DNA of 64,000 bases from Bradyrhizobium sp. NFR13 (GTDB lineage Bacteria; Pseudomonadota; Alphaproteobacteria; Rhizobiales; Xanthobacteraceae). The stretch spans positions 62,001 through 126,000 of the forward strand of contig NZ_FOTP01000005.1 in assembly GCF_900114605.1 (NCBI RefSeq), written 5' to 3'. Made by a program: the position numbers and the translations under genes. The first letter of the stretch is position 1; the number at the start of each line of letters is the position of its first letter. Positions 9,026 through 17,548 of the stretch are shown here, piece after piece. The notes under the pieces were generated by a model. It saw only the letters and a list, made by a program, of their open reading frames with translations. It was not told the origin of the DNA and made no database searches.

Positions 9026-9955
9026 TTAATCCGGCAATGACGGCTGCGCCAGATACGCCAGGAGTTTTATCTCGCGGCGTCCGCGGGTGACTGTGTCGAG
9101 CACGAGGCCCGATGAAAATGAGAGCACGCCGACGATCATCAGGCCAGTCGAGAGCACCGCGGTAGGCAGCCGAGGCACCAACCCCGTTTCCAGATAGGTG
9201 ACGGTGACGGGAATCGCGAGGCCGATGGAGACGATGCCGAAAAAGAGGCCGATTGTGCCGAAGAAGCGCAGCGGCTTTTCCGAACGATAGAGCTTCATGA
9301 TGGTGCCGAGGATCCGGAAGCCATCCCTCCACGTGTTGAGCTTGCTGGTGGAGCCCTGCGGCCGCGCGAAATACGGCGTCTCGATTTCAGCGACCGGCAG
9401 AGCAAGCTGCAGCGCATGAACGCTCAGTTCTGTCTCGATCTCGAAGCCATCGGACAGCACCGGGAAGGATTTGACGAAGCGCCGCGAGAATACGCGATAG
9501 CCTGACAGCACATCCTTGAAGTTCTGACCGAACGTCATTGACAGAAAGCCGGTGAGCAGCGAGTTGCCGGTGCGGTGACCAAGGCGATAGGCAGCAACCT
9601 GTTGCTCGATGCGACGGCCCACGACCATGTCGAGGCGATCGTTTAACAGCGCTTCGATCATGGCTGGTGCCGATGTCGCGTCGTAGGTCGCATCGCCATC
9701 GACGAGAACGTAGACATCGGCATCGACGTCACCGAACATGCGGCGGACGACATGACCCTTGCCCTGGCGATGCTCGCTGCGAACAATCGCGCCCGCCTGC
9801 GACGCGACTTCGCGCGTGCGATCTGTCGAATTGTTGTCGTAGACGTAAATCGTGGCGGCCGGCAGCGCCTTGCGGAAATCGTTCACGACTGTTGCGACTG
9901 CGACCTCTTCATTGAAGCAGGGGATCAGGATAGCGACGCGGTGCGGTGCGGTCAT
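9026..9955 (-). CDS. GT2 family membrane-anchored glycosyltransferase (DPM1/GtrB-like)
   Basis: A 309-residue inverting GT-A glycosyltransferase. N-terminal catalytic domain: IPCFNEE, nucleotide-binding YDNNSTDRT and metal-binding DGD at 86-88. Two hydrophobic segments near the C-terminus (FFGTIGLFFGIVSIGLAIPV and VLSTGLMIVGVLSFSSGLVL) anchor it in the inner membrane. Relatives transfer a sugar from a nucleotide donor to a polyprenyl phosphate, or extend surface glycans. It is convergent with the GH2 gene (57 bases apart), so a link to the carrier-protein cluster is possible but not shown. Donor and acceptor are unknown. Confidence 0.85.
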   Translation of the reverse strand: MTAPHRVAILIPCFNEEVAVATVVNDFRKALPAATIYVYDNNSTDRTREVASQAGAIVRSEHRQGKGHVVRRMFGDVDADVYVLVDGDATYDATSAPAMIEALLNDRLDMVVGRRIEQQVAAYRLGHRTGNSLLTGFLSMTFGQNFKDVLSGYRVFSRRFVKSFPVLSDGFEIETELSVHALQLALPVAEIETPYFARPQGSTSKLNTWRDGFRILGTIMKLYRSEKPLRFFGTIGLFFGIVSIGLAIPVTVTYLETGLVPRLPTAVLSTGLMIVGVLSFSSGLVLDTVTRGRREIKLLAYLAQPSLPD

Positions 9956-10077
9956 GGAGCTTTCCGGCAGGTTCTAGGCGAAGCGCGATCTCCGATCGAC
10001 TGCACCTGGACGAAGATGTGCTCCCGATTAATGCAGCCTATGGCGTTAATTTTCACGGTATTTGACGGTTCGCGGCC

Positions 10078-11271
10078 TCAGACCACCTTGCCTCGTCGCA
10101 ATTCGGCGATCTCGTCGGCACCGAAGCCAAATTCGGCGAGTAGCTCCTCGGTCTGCTCGCCGACTTCCGGCGGCCGGGCGGCCATGTGGCTCGGCGTGCG
10201 TGACAGCGTGAAGGGCTGAGCGACCAGTGTGATCTTGCGGTTCTGGTCGTTGGGAACGTCCTGCGCGAGGCCCAGATGCTTGACCTGCGCATCGGCGAAC
10301 ATCTGATCGACGGAGTAGATCGGACCGCACGGCACACCGGCGGCATTGAGATCGTTGACCCATTCCTCGGTGGTGCGCTTTTCGGTGCAGGCGCTGATTG
10401 CGGCGTTGAGGGCGTCGCGGTTCTTGGAGCGGGCAGGGCCGGTGGCGTAATCGGGATGGGCGATCAGCTCGGGGGCACCGATCGCCTGCGCGCAGCGTTC
10501 CCAGATCTTGCCGCCGGTGGTGGCGATGTTGATGTAGCCGTCGGACGTCTTGAACACGCCGGTGGGAATGCTGGTCGGGTGGTTGTTGCCGGCCTGTCGC
10601 GGGACTTCGCCTTCCATCAGCCAGCGCGAGGCCTGGAAATCCAGCATGAAGATCTGGGCCTGCAGCAGCGAGGTCTGGACCCACTGGCCCTGGCCAGAGA
10701 CGTCGCGCTCCAGCAGCGCTGTAAGAACGCCCAGCGCGCAGAAAAGCCCCGCGGTGAGGTCGGCCACGGGGATACCGACCCGCATCGGGCCCTCGCCGGG
10801 GGCGCCTGTAATGGACATCAGGCCGCCCATGCCCTGGGCGATCTGATCGAAGCCCGGCCGCTTGTGGTAGGGGCCGTCCTGGCCGAAGCCGGAAATACTG
10901 GCATAGACAATGCCGGGATTGATCGCCTTCAGGCTCTCGTAATCGATGCCAAGCCGGGCTTTAACATCCGGACGAAAATTCTCGACCACCACATCGGCCT
11001 TTTCAACGAGCCGCTTGAACACGGCAAGGCCGCGCGGGTCCTTCAGGTTGAGGGTCATGGCGCGCTTGTTGCGGTGCAAATTCTGGAAGTCCGAGCCCTG
11101 CCGGGGGCCGCCCGGCTGCTCGGAACCGGCGTCATCGCTCAGCGCATCGATCTTGATGACGTTGGCGCCCCAATCCGCGAACTGGCGCACTGCTGTCGGG
11201 CCGGAACGGATCCGGGTGAGGTCGAGCACGGTAAAGCGGGAGAGGGCAGAGGAGGCGCGCGGGAAGGGCAT
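10078..11271 (-). CDS. CaiB/BaiF-type CoA-transferase (family III)
   Basis: A 397-residue single-domain family III CoA-transferase, which moves CoA between an acyl-CoA and a free acid through an aspartyl anhydride intermediate. The catalytic aspartate is Asp171 in GIPVADLTAG, close to Asp169 of formyl-CoA transferase. N-terminal landmarks: VLDLTRIRSGPTAVRQFADWGANVIKI in two pieces, HRNKRAMTLNL, VVVENFRPDV and a glycine-rich QGMGGLMSITG. Its length is normal for the family. It stands alone between a glycosyltransferase and a Nudix gene, so the donor and acceptor acids cannot be inferred. ATG 11271 is the natural start. Confidence 0.9.
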   Translation of the reverse strand: MPFPRASSALSRFTVLDLTRIRSGPTAVRQFADWGANVIKIDALSDDAGSEQPGGPRQGSDFQNLHRNKRAMTLNLKDPRGLAVFKRLVEKADVVVENFRPDVKARLGIDYESLKAINPGIVYASISGFGQDGPYHKRPGFDQIAQGMGGLMSITGAPGEGPMRVGIPVADLTAGLFCALGVLTALLERDVSGQGQWVQTSLLQAQIFMLDFQASRWLMEGEVPRQAGNNHPTSIPTGVFKTSDGYINIATTGGKIWERCAQAIGAPELIAHPDYATGPARSKNRDALNAAISACTEKRTTEEWVNDLNAAGVPCGPIYSVDQMFADAQVKHLGLAQDVPNDQNRKITLVAQPFTLSRTPSHMAARPPEVGEQTEELLAEFGFGADEIAELRRGKVV

Positions 11272-11517
11272 TCAGAGGGCTCCGGAATGACGCAATGTTC
11301 GGCCGAGACACTACCTTTCGCGCAAACCGGCGGGCTTGTCATGCCCCGCCGTCGCGGTCGGGGCGTGCATCCCCGCCATCCCGCGCAAAAATCGCTGTGA
11401 CCGGGCCGTCACGTCCGGTTGCAATTGGGGGGCGAACTCGCGCAGTCGCGTGCGGCAACGCGCAGCCAGACAACTCACTGAGTGTCCTGCGCCATCGCCA
11501 TGCCGGCTGAGGGGCCT

Positions 11518-12099
11518 TCACGCGGACTTGGGTGTGAAAAGATCCGGGCGCCTGATCTGCAAGGCTTGCACGAGTGCCAGCAATTTAATGTCGACGGTTG
11601 ACGCTGTCCGGACGTGATCGGCAAGCGTCGCGAGCGATATCTCGTCGACGTCGATGTCCTCGTTCTCGTGGGCGAGGCCGCCGCCGGACGCGACCCGGTC
11701 GGCAGCGCGGTACGGCGCCAGATACAATACCAGCCGTTCAGTCGAAACGGCCAGCATGGACCAGCAATTCGCAACCCTCTCCAGCGTTCCCAGGCGGACG
11801 CCTGCCTCTTCCATTGCTTCGCGCCGGGCACAGGCCTCGGCATCGCCATCGTCGTTCACCCCGGCAATTGGCTCGATAACATTGTCGGCCCCTGGCGATA
11901 TGTGCTCGACCGGTGTCCGGAACTGGCTGATGACAAGAGCGACCCGGCGTTCGTCATCATAGGGGAGAACCGCGACCGCATCGCCGTGATGCTCGATGTG
12001 CCGTGTGAACAACTGGCCTGTCGCGGATTTCACGTCTGCCAGAAACACCTTCATCCATCCATCTACGACGATCCGCACGTCCACTATGCTGTTCTTCAT
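11518..12099 (-). CDS. Nudix hydrolase, NudK (GDP-mannose pyrophosphatase)-like
   Basis: A 193-residue Nudix protein. The Nudix box spans residues 80-101 (GVNDDGDAEACARREAMEEAG) and is one residue shorter than the textbook spacing, with Asp at one Glu position. The same short form occurs in NudK (GDP-mannose hydrolase), as does the preceding VLVIxQFRTPV-like strand (here VALVISQFRTPVEH). Probable reaction: hydrolysis of a nucleoside diphosphate sugar or ADP-ribose. Since the window codes for GDP-mannose-dependent sugar synthesis, control of that pool is conceivable, but there is no operon link. The 246 bases between its stop and the CoA-transferase start hold no recognised feature. Confidence 0.85.
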   Translation of the reverse strand: MKNSIVDVRIVVDGWMKVFLADVKSATGQLFTRHIEHHGDAVAVLPYDDERRVALVISQFRTPVEHISPGADNVIEPIAGVNDDGDAEACARREAMEEAGVRLGTLERVANCWSMLAVSTERLVLYLAPYRAADRVASGGGLAHENEDIDVDEISLATLADHVRTASTVDIKLLALVQALQIRRPDLFTPKSA

Positions 12100-12376
12100 C
12101 GTTTATCCTTCGACTGTCCCAGGAATGTCTGTCGCATTTATTGCCCGGGCTGTCGCCTATCCATGGCTGCGCGCCGTGACGGGCACGTCGGGTCGATGTG
12201 TCGTCACGGCGAATGTATGTCCGTGTGGAGCGCTTCCCGGTTTGGTGCTAGTCACTTGCGGTGGCGCGTACGTCACCCGCCAAATGATTACTTGCCTTTG
12301 ACCGTTCCGGTGGCTTCCGCAGGCGCGGCCTTCTTGTCGTGGCGCTGATATTATGCGCGTTGGATCGGATTTTGGA

Positions 12377-13237
12377 ATGCAGAGCATTGTGTTGGGCGGC
12401 TCCGGCATCGTCGGTGGTCACATTGTTTCGAAGTTGATCATGGCTGGCGAACATCCCATCGCCATATCGCGATCGCCGCCGGCGGACAAACGAGCGGTCC
12501 GGTGGGTTCAGGGCGACCTGGCCCGTCCCGAAACCCTGCAACTGCCGCGCATCACCGCCGTTTATTGTACGGCACATTCGCTTTTGCTCGCGAAAGCGCT
12601 CCCCAGTCTGTTCAGCGACGAATTGCGGCGGGTCGTCCTGTTTACATCGACCAGCATTGTGACCAAGCTCAATTCCGACATTCCGGCCGAGCGCGAAGGC
12701 TTGCAGCGGCTGGCCGAGGGCGAGCAACAGACGATCGATCTGTGCACCCGCATGGGTGTCGGTTGGACTGTGCTGCGGCCGACGATGATCTATGACGAGG
12801 GGCGTGATGCCAATGTCTCGCGATTGGCGCGGCTGATTCAAAAGGTCGGGGTGATGCCGCTTGCGGGACGGGGAGCCGGATTGCGCCAACCGGTTCACGC
12901 TGAAGATCTTGCGATCGGCGCGCTGAACGCCGCATCCAGCGAGGCGGCTCGCGACAAGATCTATGCTCTGCCGGGGCCGGATGCGATCAGTTATCGCGAG
13001 ATGGTCGGCCGCATCTTCGACGGACTCGGCAAGCGCCGGCGTATCGTTACGGTGCCGCCCGTGCTGTGGAGGGCTGCATTTGCGCTGGCGGCGCCGCTAT
13101 TGCCGAATGCCAATGCGGCGATGGGCGAGCGCATGGCGAAGGACATGGTGTTCGATGCCGCGCCCGCGATCAGGGATTTTGGCTGGAGCCCGCGCAGCTT
13201 TCGTCCGCAGTTTGAGCGGGCATTCGGGCTTCAGTAG
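12377..13237 (+). CDS. NAD(P)-binding SDR family protein (NDUFA9-like atypical SDR)
   Basis: A 286-residue extended or atypical short-chain dehydrogenase/reductase. The Rossmann glycine motif is GGSGIVGGHIVSKL at the N-terminus; strands such as IAISRSPP and AVYCTAH follow, and a C-terminal substrate domain runs to the end. A canonical YxxxK is not clear, which fits the atypical subgroup that binds NAD(P) without classical catalysis. Start chosen at ATG 12377 (MQSIVLGGSG), directly before the first strand; an ATG at 12353 would add eight residues. It is convergent with the membrane glycosyltransferase at 13252. Substrate unknown. Confidence 0.75.
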   Translation: MQSIVLGGSGIVGGHIVSKLIMAGEHPIAISRSPPADKRAVRWVQGDLARPETLQLPRITAVYCTAHSLLLAKALPSLFSDELRRVVLFTSTSIVTKLNSDIPAEREGLQRLAEGEQQTIDLCTRMGVGWTVLRPTMIYDEGRDANVSRLARLIQKVGVMPLAGRGAGLRQPVHAEDLAIGALNAASSEAARDKIYALPGPDAISYREMVGRIFDGLGKRRRIVTVPPVLWRAAFALAAPLLPNANAAMGERMAKDMVFDAAPAIRDFGWSPRSFRPQFERAFGLQ

Positions 13238-13251
13238 ACGGTTGCGCTCCC

Positions 13252-15141
13252 TTAGTTGGATTTTTGTGGGATCGTTGAATCAGCCAGGATTGATCCCTTT
13301 GTGACACGCACCGTATTCAGCCGGGCATTGATATTGGACGTCAAGCGAATGCGGGGGTCAGATAGCGCTGGCACATCGACCAGTCTTTTCTGCACGAGCA
13401 TGCCGTCCTGGTCCCGATATGACAGCACATAATTGGCAAGCACTGACGGATCCATACGTTCGATGGTCACGGATATGCTGTCGATATGTCGATTGCCTGT
13501 GTCCCCCGTTATGTGCGCGATAGAGAAAACGAAGCGTCGCTCATTATCCAGAAGCTGGTAGTCGAGCGATGCTATGTTCTCGCTTGAGGCGGCGATTTCG
13601 GACGGCTTTGTATAAATCTGGACCGGGCGCTTGTATTTAGCTTTGACGTAAGCCGTCCAGTAGTCAGGGGGGACGACTGTGAACCAAGATCCGCTTCCGA
13701 ACCTTGGCGCAAAAATGACCGGCGAGGTCTGACCTGTGGCATCGATCGTCTTGAGGGCCAATGCAAGGATACGCCAGCGGCCTGCCTCCGGACGCATATC
13801 CGCTGCAACGGCATCGTTCATTCTGCTGCCGACGGCAGCAAAGGCACCCAATATGATTGCCAGCAGGAGCGCGATGACAATTCCAAGGCGGCGCAGGTGC
13901 ACGAACGGCATGAGGATGCCGGCAAGCATCATACTGACGCCGAAGTGCGACAGAATTGTCATGACGTATGAGTTGATGCCGTATTCAAGGCACCAAGTCT
14001 GATATTTCTGGGTCATCGCAACGGGCAGAATTGGCAAGAACGTGATCATACCTCCGATCAGGATGAGCGGGATGAACCTCCAGACTGTTACGCCCTGTCC
14101 GGGCATTCGTCGTAGTGTGATGAATGCTGCGTAGGCTGTCATGATCCCGACGAGGATCGTGCCCGGATAGGCGGCCAATTCGTTTACGTAAAGATAGATG
14201 TCGTAGACGATCGCGGTACCCGCACCCGTCAGGGTGTCCGCATACAGGACCTTGTAGGGAATAATGAGATCGTAGAGGACCGAGCCACTGAGCGAGAAAT
14301 TCAGCAGCGTCGTGGTAATGTTGGCGGCATCAAATGGGGCGAGCGAATGTCCGTTATACTTGGACGGATGTGCAACCATCCATCCAACCGCCAGCAACGC
14401 ATACAGGGCCGGAACGACGATGCTGACGAGGACTAGGTTGCGCGAGCGGCCATGCGTGAAGTCGCTGACTTTGAAGTTCGCGATCGATTTCTCGACAGCG
14501 AGATTACCCACAACGCTGAAAACGAACAGAAGACAGAAGAGTAGGACCACTCCTTCATTGTTGAATAGTGCCGCAAACAAGAACAGGGCGCTCGATGCGA
14601 GTGCGGCTCTCGAGGCTGAAAGATAGTAGCGACGTCCCGCCAATATCGCGAAGGCGCAGAGGGTTGCGGAAGGCCACACCAGAAGCGGATACGCGGTTAG
14701 TGCTGAGCCTTCCCAGCGCAGCGCCAGCAGACCCAAAAAGAGGCAGGCCGCAAAACCAGCCGTCCGACGGCCCCAGTAGGCTGATACAACTCCGTAAAAA
14801 CTGACGAAGAAAATGACAAAGCTGCCTAGTTTCAGGATGCTCTCCAAGGGAGTGCCTTCCCAAAACAGGGCGCGGAGCATCATGTTTCCGATAGGAAAGG
14901 CCCACACGCGCCCTTGGCTTCGCGCCCAGTCTCCGATCGGATCCGAGGCAGGCTGATGCGCATGCAACGCCCAAGCAGCGTCGTCGGTATGCATGGGTCC
15001 CATGCCCCACAATCGTAGGCACAGACAGGCCAGCAAAAGCGCAATGGCGAGACCATCGATGCCGACGAAATACATTGCCTGTATCAGACGCGCGTGAACT
15101 GCGGCTATCCGCTGACGGGTATCTTGCATCGAAGCGAGCAT
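13252..15141 (-). CDS. Multi-spanning membrane protein, GT-C type glycosyltransferase candidate
   Basis: A 629-residue protein with about ten to twelve hydrophobic segments and a soluble C-terminal region of about 190 residues. The first periplasmic loop carries PMHTDDAAWALH, a di-acidic motif at the place where GT-C enzymes keep their catalytic acid. It is the last gene of a minus-strand group with gtrA- and gtrB-like genes. In serotype-converting systems the third gene codes for the membrane enzyme that transfers the sugar from polyprenyl phosphate to the O-antigen, which makes this the likely transferase (inference from gene order). The match to any named Gtr enzyme is weak. ATG 15141 has AGGA a few bases upstream. 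Confidence 0.7.
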   Translation of the reverse strand: MLASMQDTRQRIAAVHARLIQAMYFVGIDGLAIALLLACLCLRLWGMGPMHTDDAAWALHAHQPASDPIGDWARSQGRVWAFPIGNMMLRALFWEGTPLESILKLGSFVIFFVSFYGVVSAYWGRRTAGFAACLFLGLLALRWEGSALTAYPLLVWPSATLCAFAILAGRRYYLSASRAALASSALFLFAALFNNEGVVLLFCLLFVFSVVGNLAVEKSIANFKVSDFTHGRSRNLVLVSIVVPALYALLAVGWMVAHPSKYNGHSLAPFDAANITTTLLNFSLSGSVLYDLIIPYKVLYADTLTGAGTAIVYDIYLYVNELAAYPGTILVGIMTAYAAFITLRRMPGQGVTVWRFIPLILIGGMITFLPILPVAMTQKYQTWCLEYGINSYVMTILSHFGVSMMLAGILMPFVHLRRLGIVIALLLAIILGAFAAVGSRMNDAVAADMRPEAGRWRILALALKTIDATGQTSPVIFAPRFGSGSWFTVVPPDYWTAYVKAKYKRPVQIYTKPSEIAASSENIASLDYQLLDNERRFVFSIAHITGDTGNRHIDSISVTIERMDPSVLANYVLSYRDQDGMLVQKRLVDVPALSDPRIRLTSNINARLNTVRVTKGSILADSTIPQKSN

Positions 15142-15217
15142 CAGTCCTGTTACAGGTTCGAGTGTACCGAAGGTGGGTTTCTCGGAGGCGAGGGGGGCGC
15201 CGCGGAGCGGCGTTGTA

Positions 15218-16159
15218 CTACTCGAAATTGACGCGCTCGCGTTCGATGACCATCGGGCGGCGCCTGACCTGATTGAAGATCGCGACGATGTATTCGCCTA
15301 GCAGGCCGAGGAACAGCATCTGAACGCCGCCGAAGAAAAAGATCGCGATGACAATTGTCGGTGTTCCCTGAGGACCAAGGTCAAAGCCGAGCAGCTTTAA
15401 GACAAGTAGAGTAAAGGCGTAGACGAAACTCAGGAACGCGATTCCGAAGCCTGCAAAAAAAGCGATACGCAGCGGCGCGCTGCTGAAGCTGATGATCCCG
15501 TTCAGGCCCTGATCGACAAGCTGCCAGAGCCGGTTTCGCGAAATTCCGTGCTTGCGGGGCTGCCACTTGTAGGGAATGCCGACCGATCGGAAGCCTGCGT
15601 CGAATGGCATCATGCGCATGAAGGGCTGTACATCCTCGAAGCGCTTCATGGCATCCAGGACTTTACGGTCCACGAGTTGATAGTCGCCGACATCTGCCGG
15701 ATAGGTCACGTAGGACATGCGGCTGATGAACTGATAGTAAAAATGCCGCGCCGTACGTAGCAAGATGGGTTCTTCGCGTTCCGCTCTAATTCCGAACACA
15801 ACCTCGTTGCCGGCTTCCCAGTGTTTGACAAAGGTGGTGATCAGTTCTGGGGGGTCCTGGAGGTCGGCCGGCACGAACAATACGATGGCGTCGCCAGTCG
15901 TGCTGAGGACTCCGTTATAGGTATTGCGCAGAATGCCGAAGTTGCGGGAATTGACGATGATTTTGACCGATGGATCCTCTGCTGCAATCGCCTTCAGGAT
16001 CTCGACCGTGCGGTCGCTCGATGCATTGTCGCAAAATATGTGCTCGCGATCGTAATCAGGTAGCTCGCGCGCAAACAGGTCCTTGATAGCCTGATAGCAC
16101 TCGGCGATCCCGTCCTCTTCGTTGAAGCATGGTGTCACGAGGCTGATCGTTTTACGCAC
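15218..16159 (-). CDS. gtrB: GtrB-like bactoprenol glucosyltransferase (GT2)
   Basis: A 313-residue GT2 enzyme with two C-terminal membrane segments (IAFFAGFGIAFLSFVYAFTL and IVIAIFFFGGVQMLFLGLLG), the family signature of GtrB/YfdH. Landmarks: VTPCFNEEDGI, CDNASSDRT, SRNFGILRNTYNG, PADLQDPPE (metal and donor site) and RKHGISRNRLWQLVDQGLNG in two pieces. Expected reaction: transfer of a hexose from UDP-sugar to undecaprenyl phosphate on the cytoplasmic face. Its ATG overlaps the end of the upstream gtrA-like gene by eight bases, indicating translational coupling. Together with the neighbours it forms a gtrA-gtrB-transferase triad for O-antigen modification. The exact sugar is unknown. Confidence 0.88.
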   Translation of the reverse strand: MRKTISLVTPCFNEEDGIAECYQAIKDLFARELPDYDREHIFCDNASSDRTVEILKAIAAEDPSVKIIVNSRNFGILRNTYNGVLSTTGDAIVLFVPADLQDPPELITTFVKHWEAGNEVVFGIRAEREEPILLRTARHFYYQFISRMSYVTYPADVGDYQLVDRKVLDAMKRFEDVQPFMRMMPFDAGFRSVGIPYKWQPRKHGISRNRLWQLVDQGLNGIISFSSAPLRIAFFAGFGIAFLSFVYAFTLLVLKLLGFDLGPQGTPTIVIAIFFFGGVQMLFLGLLGEYIVAIFNQVRRRPMVIERERVNFE

Positions 16160-16682
16160 TTGGCGAACTCCGAAACACGAATAGCTTAAGAACTAAAAAT
16201 GTGCCGATCACGACAGGCGGCAAAACGAGGGCCTGTGCGACCAGCGGATGAATGCCCCAGGCAAGCACAGTGCGTAGCAGGAGGACGTTAAATCCATAGA
16301 TGACGAGGTAAGCGAGCGCAAATTTGAGAAAGTTCTTGCCGCCGCCATTGCCGCGAAAGACAAGGCGGCCTGTCGTCATATAGTTGAATCCGACGGCGAT
16401 GACGACGGTTACAAATAGCGCCAGCTCCGGCGCAAGTCCCGCGAATATCCCCACGGCGTAGACCAGATAGCCGAATGCGGTATTCAACAGGCCAACGATC
16501 AGGAAACGGGCAAATTGACCAGCCGTCCGTCTGCGGTCGGCAGGGATCATTGGATGTAGCCAGTCGTCAACACGGGGTTGTTTTAGCCGTCGTTCGACAG
16601 GAAACGCGTATTCCTGCCTGAGCTGTCGTTCTATTCTGGGATCCACTCTGTATGGGAGGGATTGGCCGAATTCAAGCGACAA
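16152..16682 (-). CDS. gtrA: GtrA family putative polyprenyl-linked sugar flippase
   Basis: A 176-residue protein with a basic, soluble N-terminal stretch of about 55 residues and then four membrane segments: FLIVGLLNTAFGYLVYAVGI, LALFVTVVIAVGFNYMTTG, FALAYLVIYGFNVLLLRTVL and ALVLPPVVIGTFLVLKLFVF. The motif RFLIVGLLNTAFGYLVY and the closing FLVLKLFVFR are typical of GtrA, which is thought to flip the undecaprenyl-phosphate-linked sugar made by GtrB. The N-terminal extension is longer than in phage GtrA (about 120 residues). First gene of the minus-strand triad; divergent from rfbF across 95 bases. Confidence 0.85.
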   Translation of the reverse strand: MSLEFGQSLPYRVDPRIERQLRQEYAFPVERRLKQPRVDDWLHPMIPADRRRTAGQFARFLIVGLLNTAFGYLVYAVGIFAGLAPELALFVTVVIAVGFNYMTTGRLVFRGNGGGKNFLKFALAYLVIYGFNVLLLRTVLAWGIHPLVAQALVLPPVVIGTFLVLKLFVFRSSPSA

Positions 16683-16777
16683 TAGGCGGCCAAGCTGCAG
16701 TTGACAAAAACGCTTGGAAACGTGCAGTTACTTGAACCTAAAAGCCCGATTTATCTAGCATTTTCGAAAGTAGTCCG

Positions 16778-17548
16778 ATGAAAGTTGTCATCCTTGCAGG
16801 GGGCCTCGGTACGCGCCTGGCTGAGGAAACCAGCGTGCGGCCGAAGCCGATGGTGGAAGTCGGAGCAAGGCCGATTCTCTGGCACATCATGAAGATCTAC
16901 AGCCACTATGGCTTCAACGATTTCATCGTCTGCCTTGGGTACAAGGGATACGTCATCAAGGAATATTTTGCTAATTATTTCCTGCACATGACCGATGTGA
17001 CCTTTCACCTGGCCGAGAATCGCATGGAAGTTCATCGCGAGACAGCGGAGCCCTGGCGCGTGACGCTTGTGGACACGGGCGACGAGACGATGACCGGTGG
17101 GCGCCTGAAGAGAGTGCTGCCCTATGTCGGCGATGAAGAAGTATTTGCGATGACCTATGGCGACGGTGTCGCCAATATCGATCTGGCGGCCGAATTGGCT
17201 TTTCACAGGTCTCACGGCAAGCAGGCCACGGTGGCGGCGGTGCGTCCCGCCAAGCGTTTCGGCGCGATTTCGATCGAGGGTGATCACGTCAAGAGTTTCC
17301 AGGAAAAGCCGGCTGACGACGGCGGCTGGATTAATGGAGGCTTCTTTCTGCTCTCGCCGAGCGTCGGCAAACTGATCGCGGGCGATAGTACGGTCTGGGA
17401 AGGGGAACCGATGGAAACGCTGGCGCGGACTGATGAGTTGCGCGCTTACGTCCACCATGGCTTCTGGCATCCGATGGATACCATTCGCGACCGCACGTTC
17501 CTCGAGTCGCAGTGGACCGGCGGGAAAGCCGAGTGGAGAGTTTGGTGA
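16778..17548 (+). CDS. rfbF: Glucose-1-phosphate cytidylyltransferase
   Basis: A 256-residue nucleotidyltransferase, nearly the exact length of RfbF/DdhA. It makes CDP-glucose from CTP and glucose 1-phosphate, the first step to CDP-linked 6-deoxysugars. Landmarks: N-terminal LAGGLGTRLAEETSVRPKPM, GARPILWHIMKIYSHYG, and YGDGVANID for metal and sugar phosphate; the closing GFWHPMDTIRDRTFLE is specific to this subfamily rather than to glucose-1-phosphate thymidylyltransferases. It is first in a plus-strand operon with rfbG, a C-methyltransferase and a Gfo/Idh/MocA reductase, and its stop overlaps the probable GTG of rfbG. Confidence 0.95.
   Translation: MKVVILAGGLGTRLAEETSVRPKPMVEVGARPILWHIMKIYSHYGFNDFIVCLGYKGYVIKEYFANYFLHMTDVTFHLAENRMEVHRETAEPWRVTLVDTGDETMTGGRLKRVLPYVGDEEVFAMTYGDGVANIDLAAELAFHRSHGKQATVAAVRPAKRFGAISIEGDHVKSFQEKPADDGGWINGGFFLLSPSVGKLIAGDSTVWEGEPMETLARTDELRAYVHHGFWHPMDTIRDRTFLESQWTGGKAEWRVW

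Noticed and set aside
12292-12350. Minus-strand fragment reading QRHDKKAAPAEATGTVKGK then stop, like the tail of a protein
   Set aside because: A stop codon lies directly upstream in frame, so at most 20 codons remain; it may be a decayed gene end but this cannot be supported.
16701-16706. TTGACA hexamer upstream of rfbF as a promoter -35
   Set aside because: No acceptable -10 hexamer at 16-18 bases; a chance match cannot be excluded.
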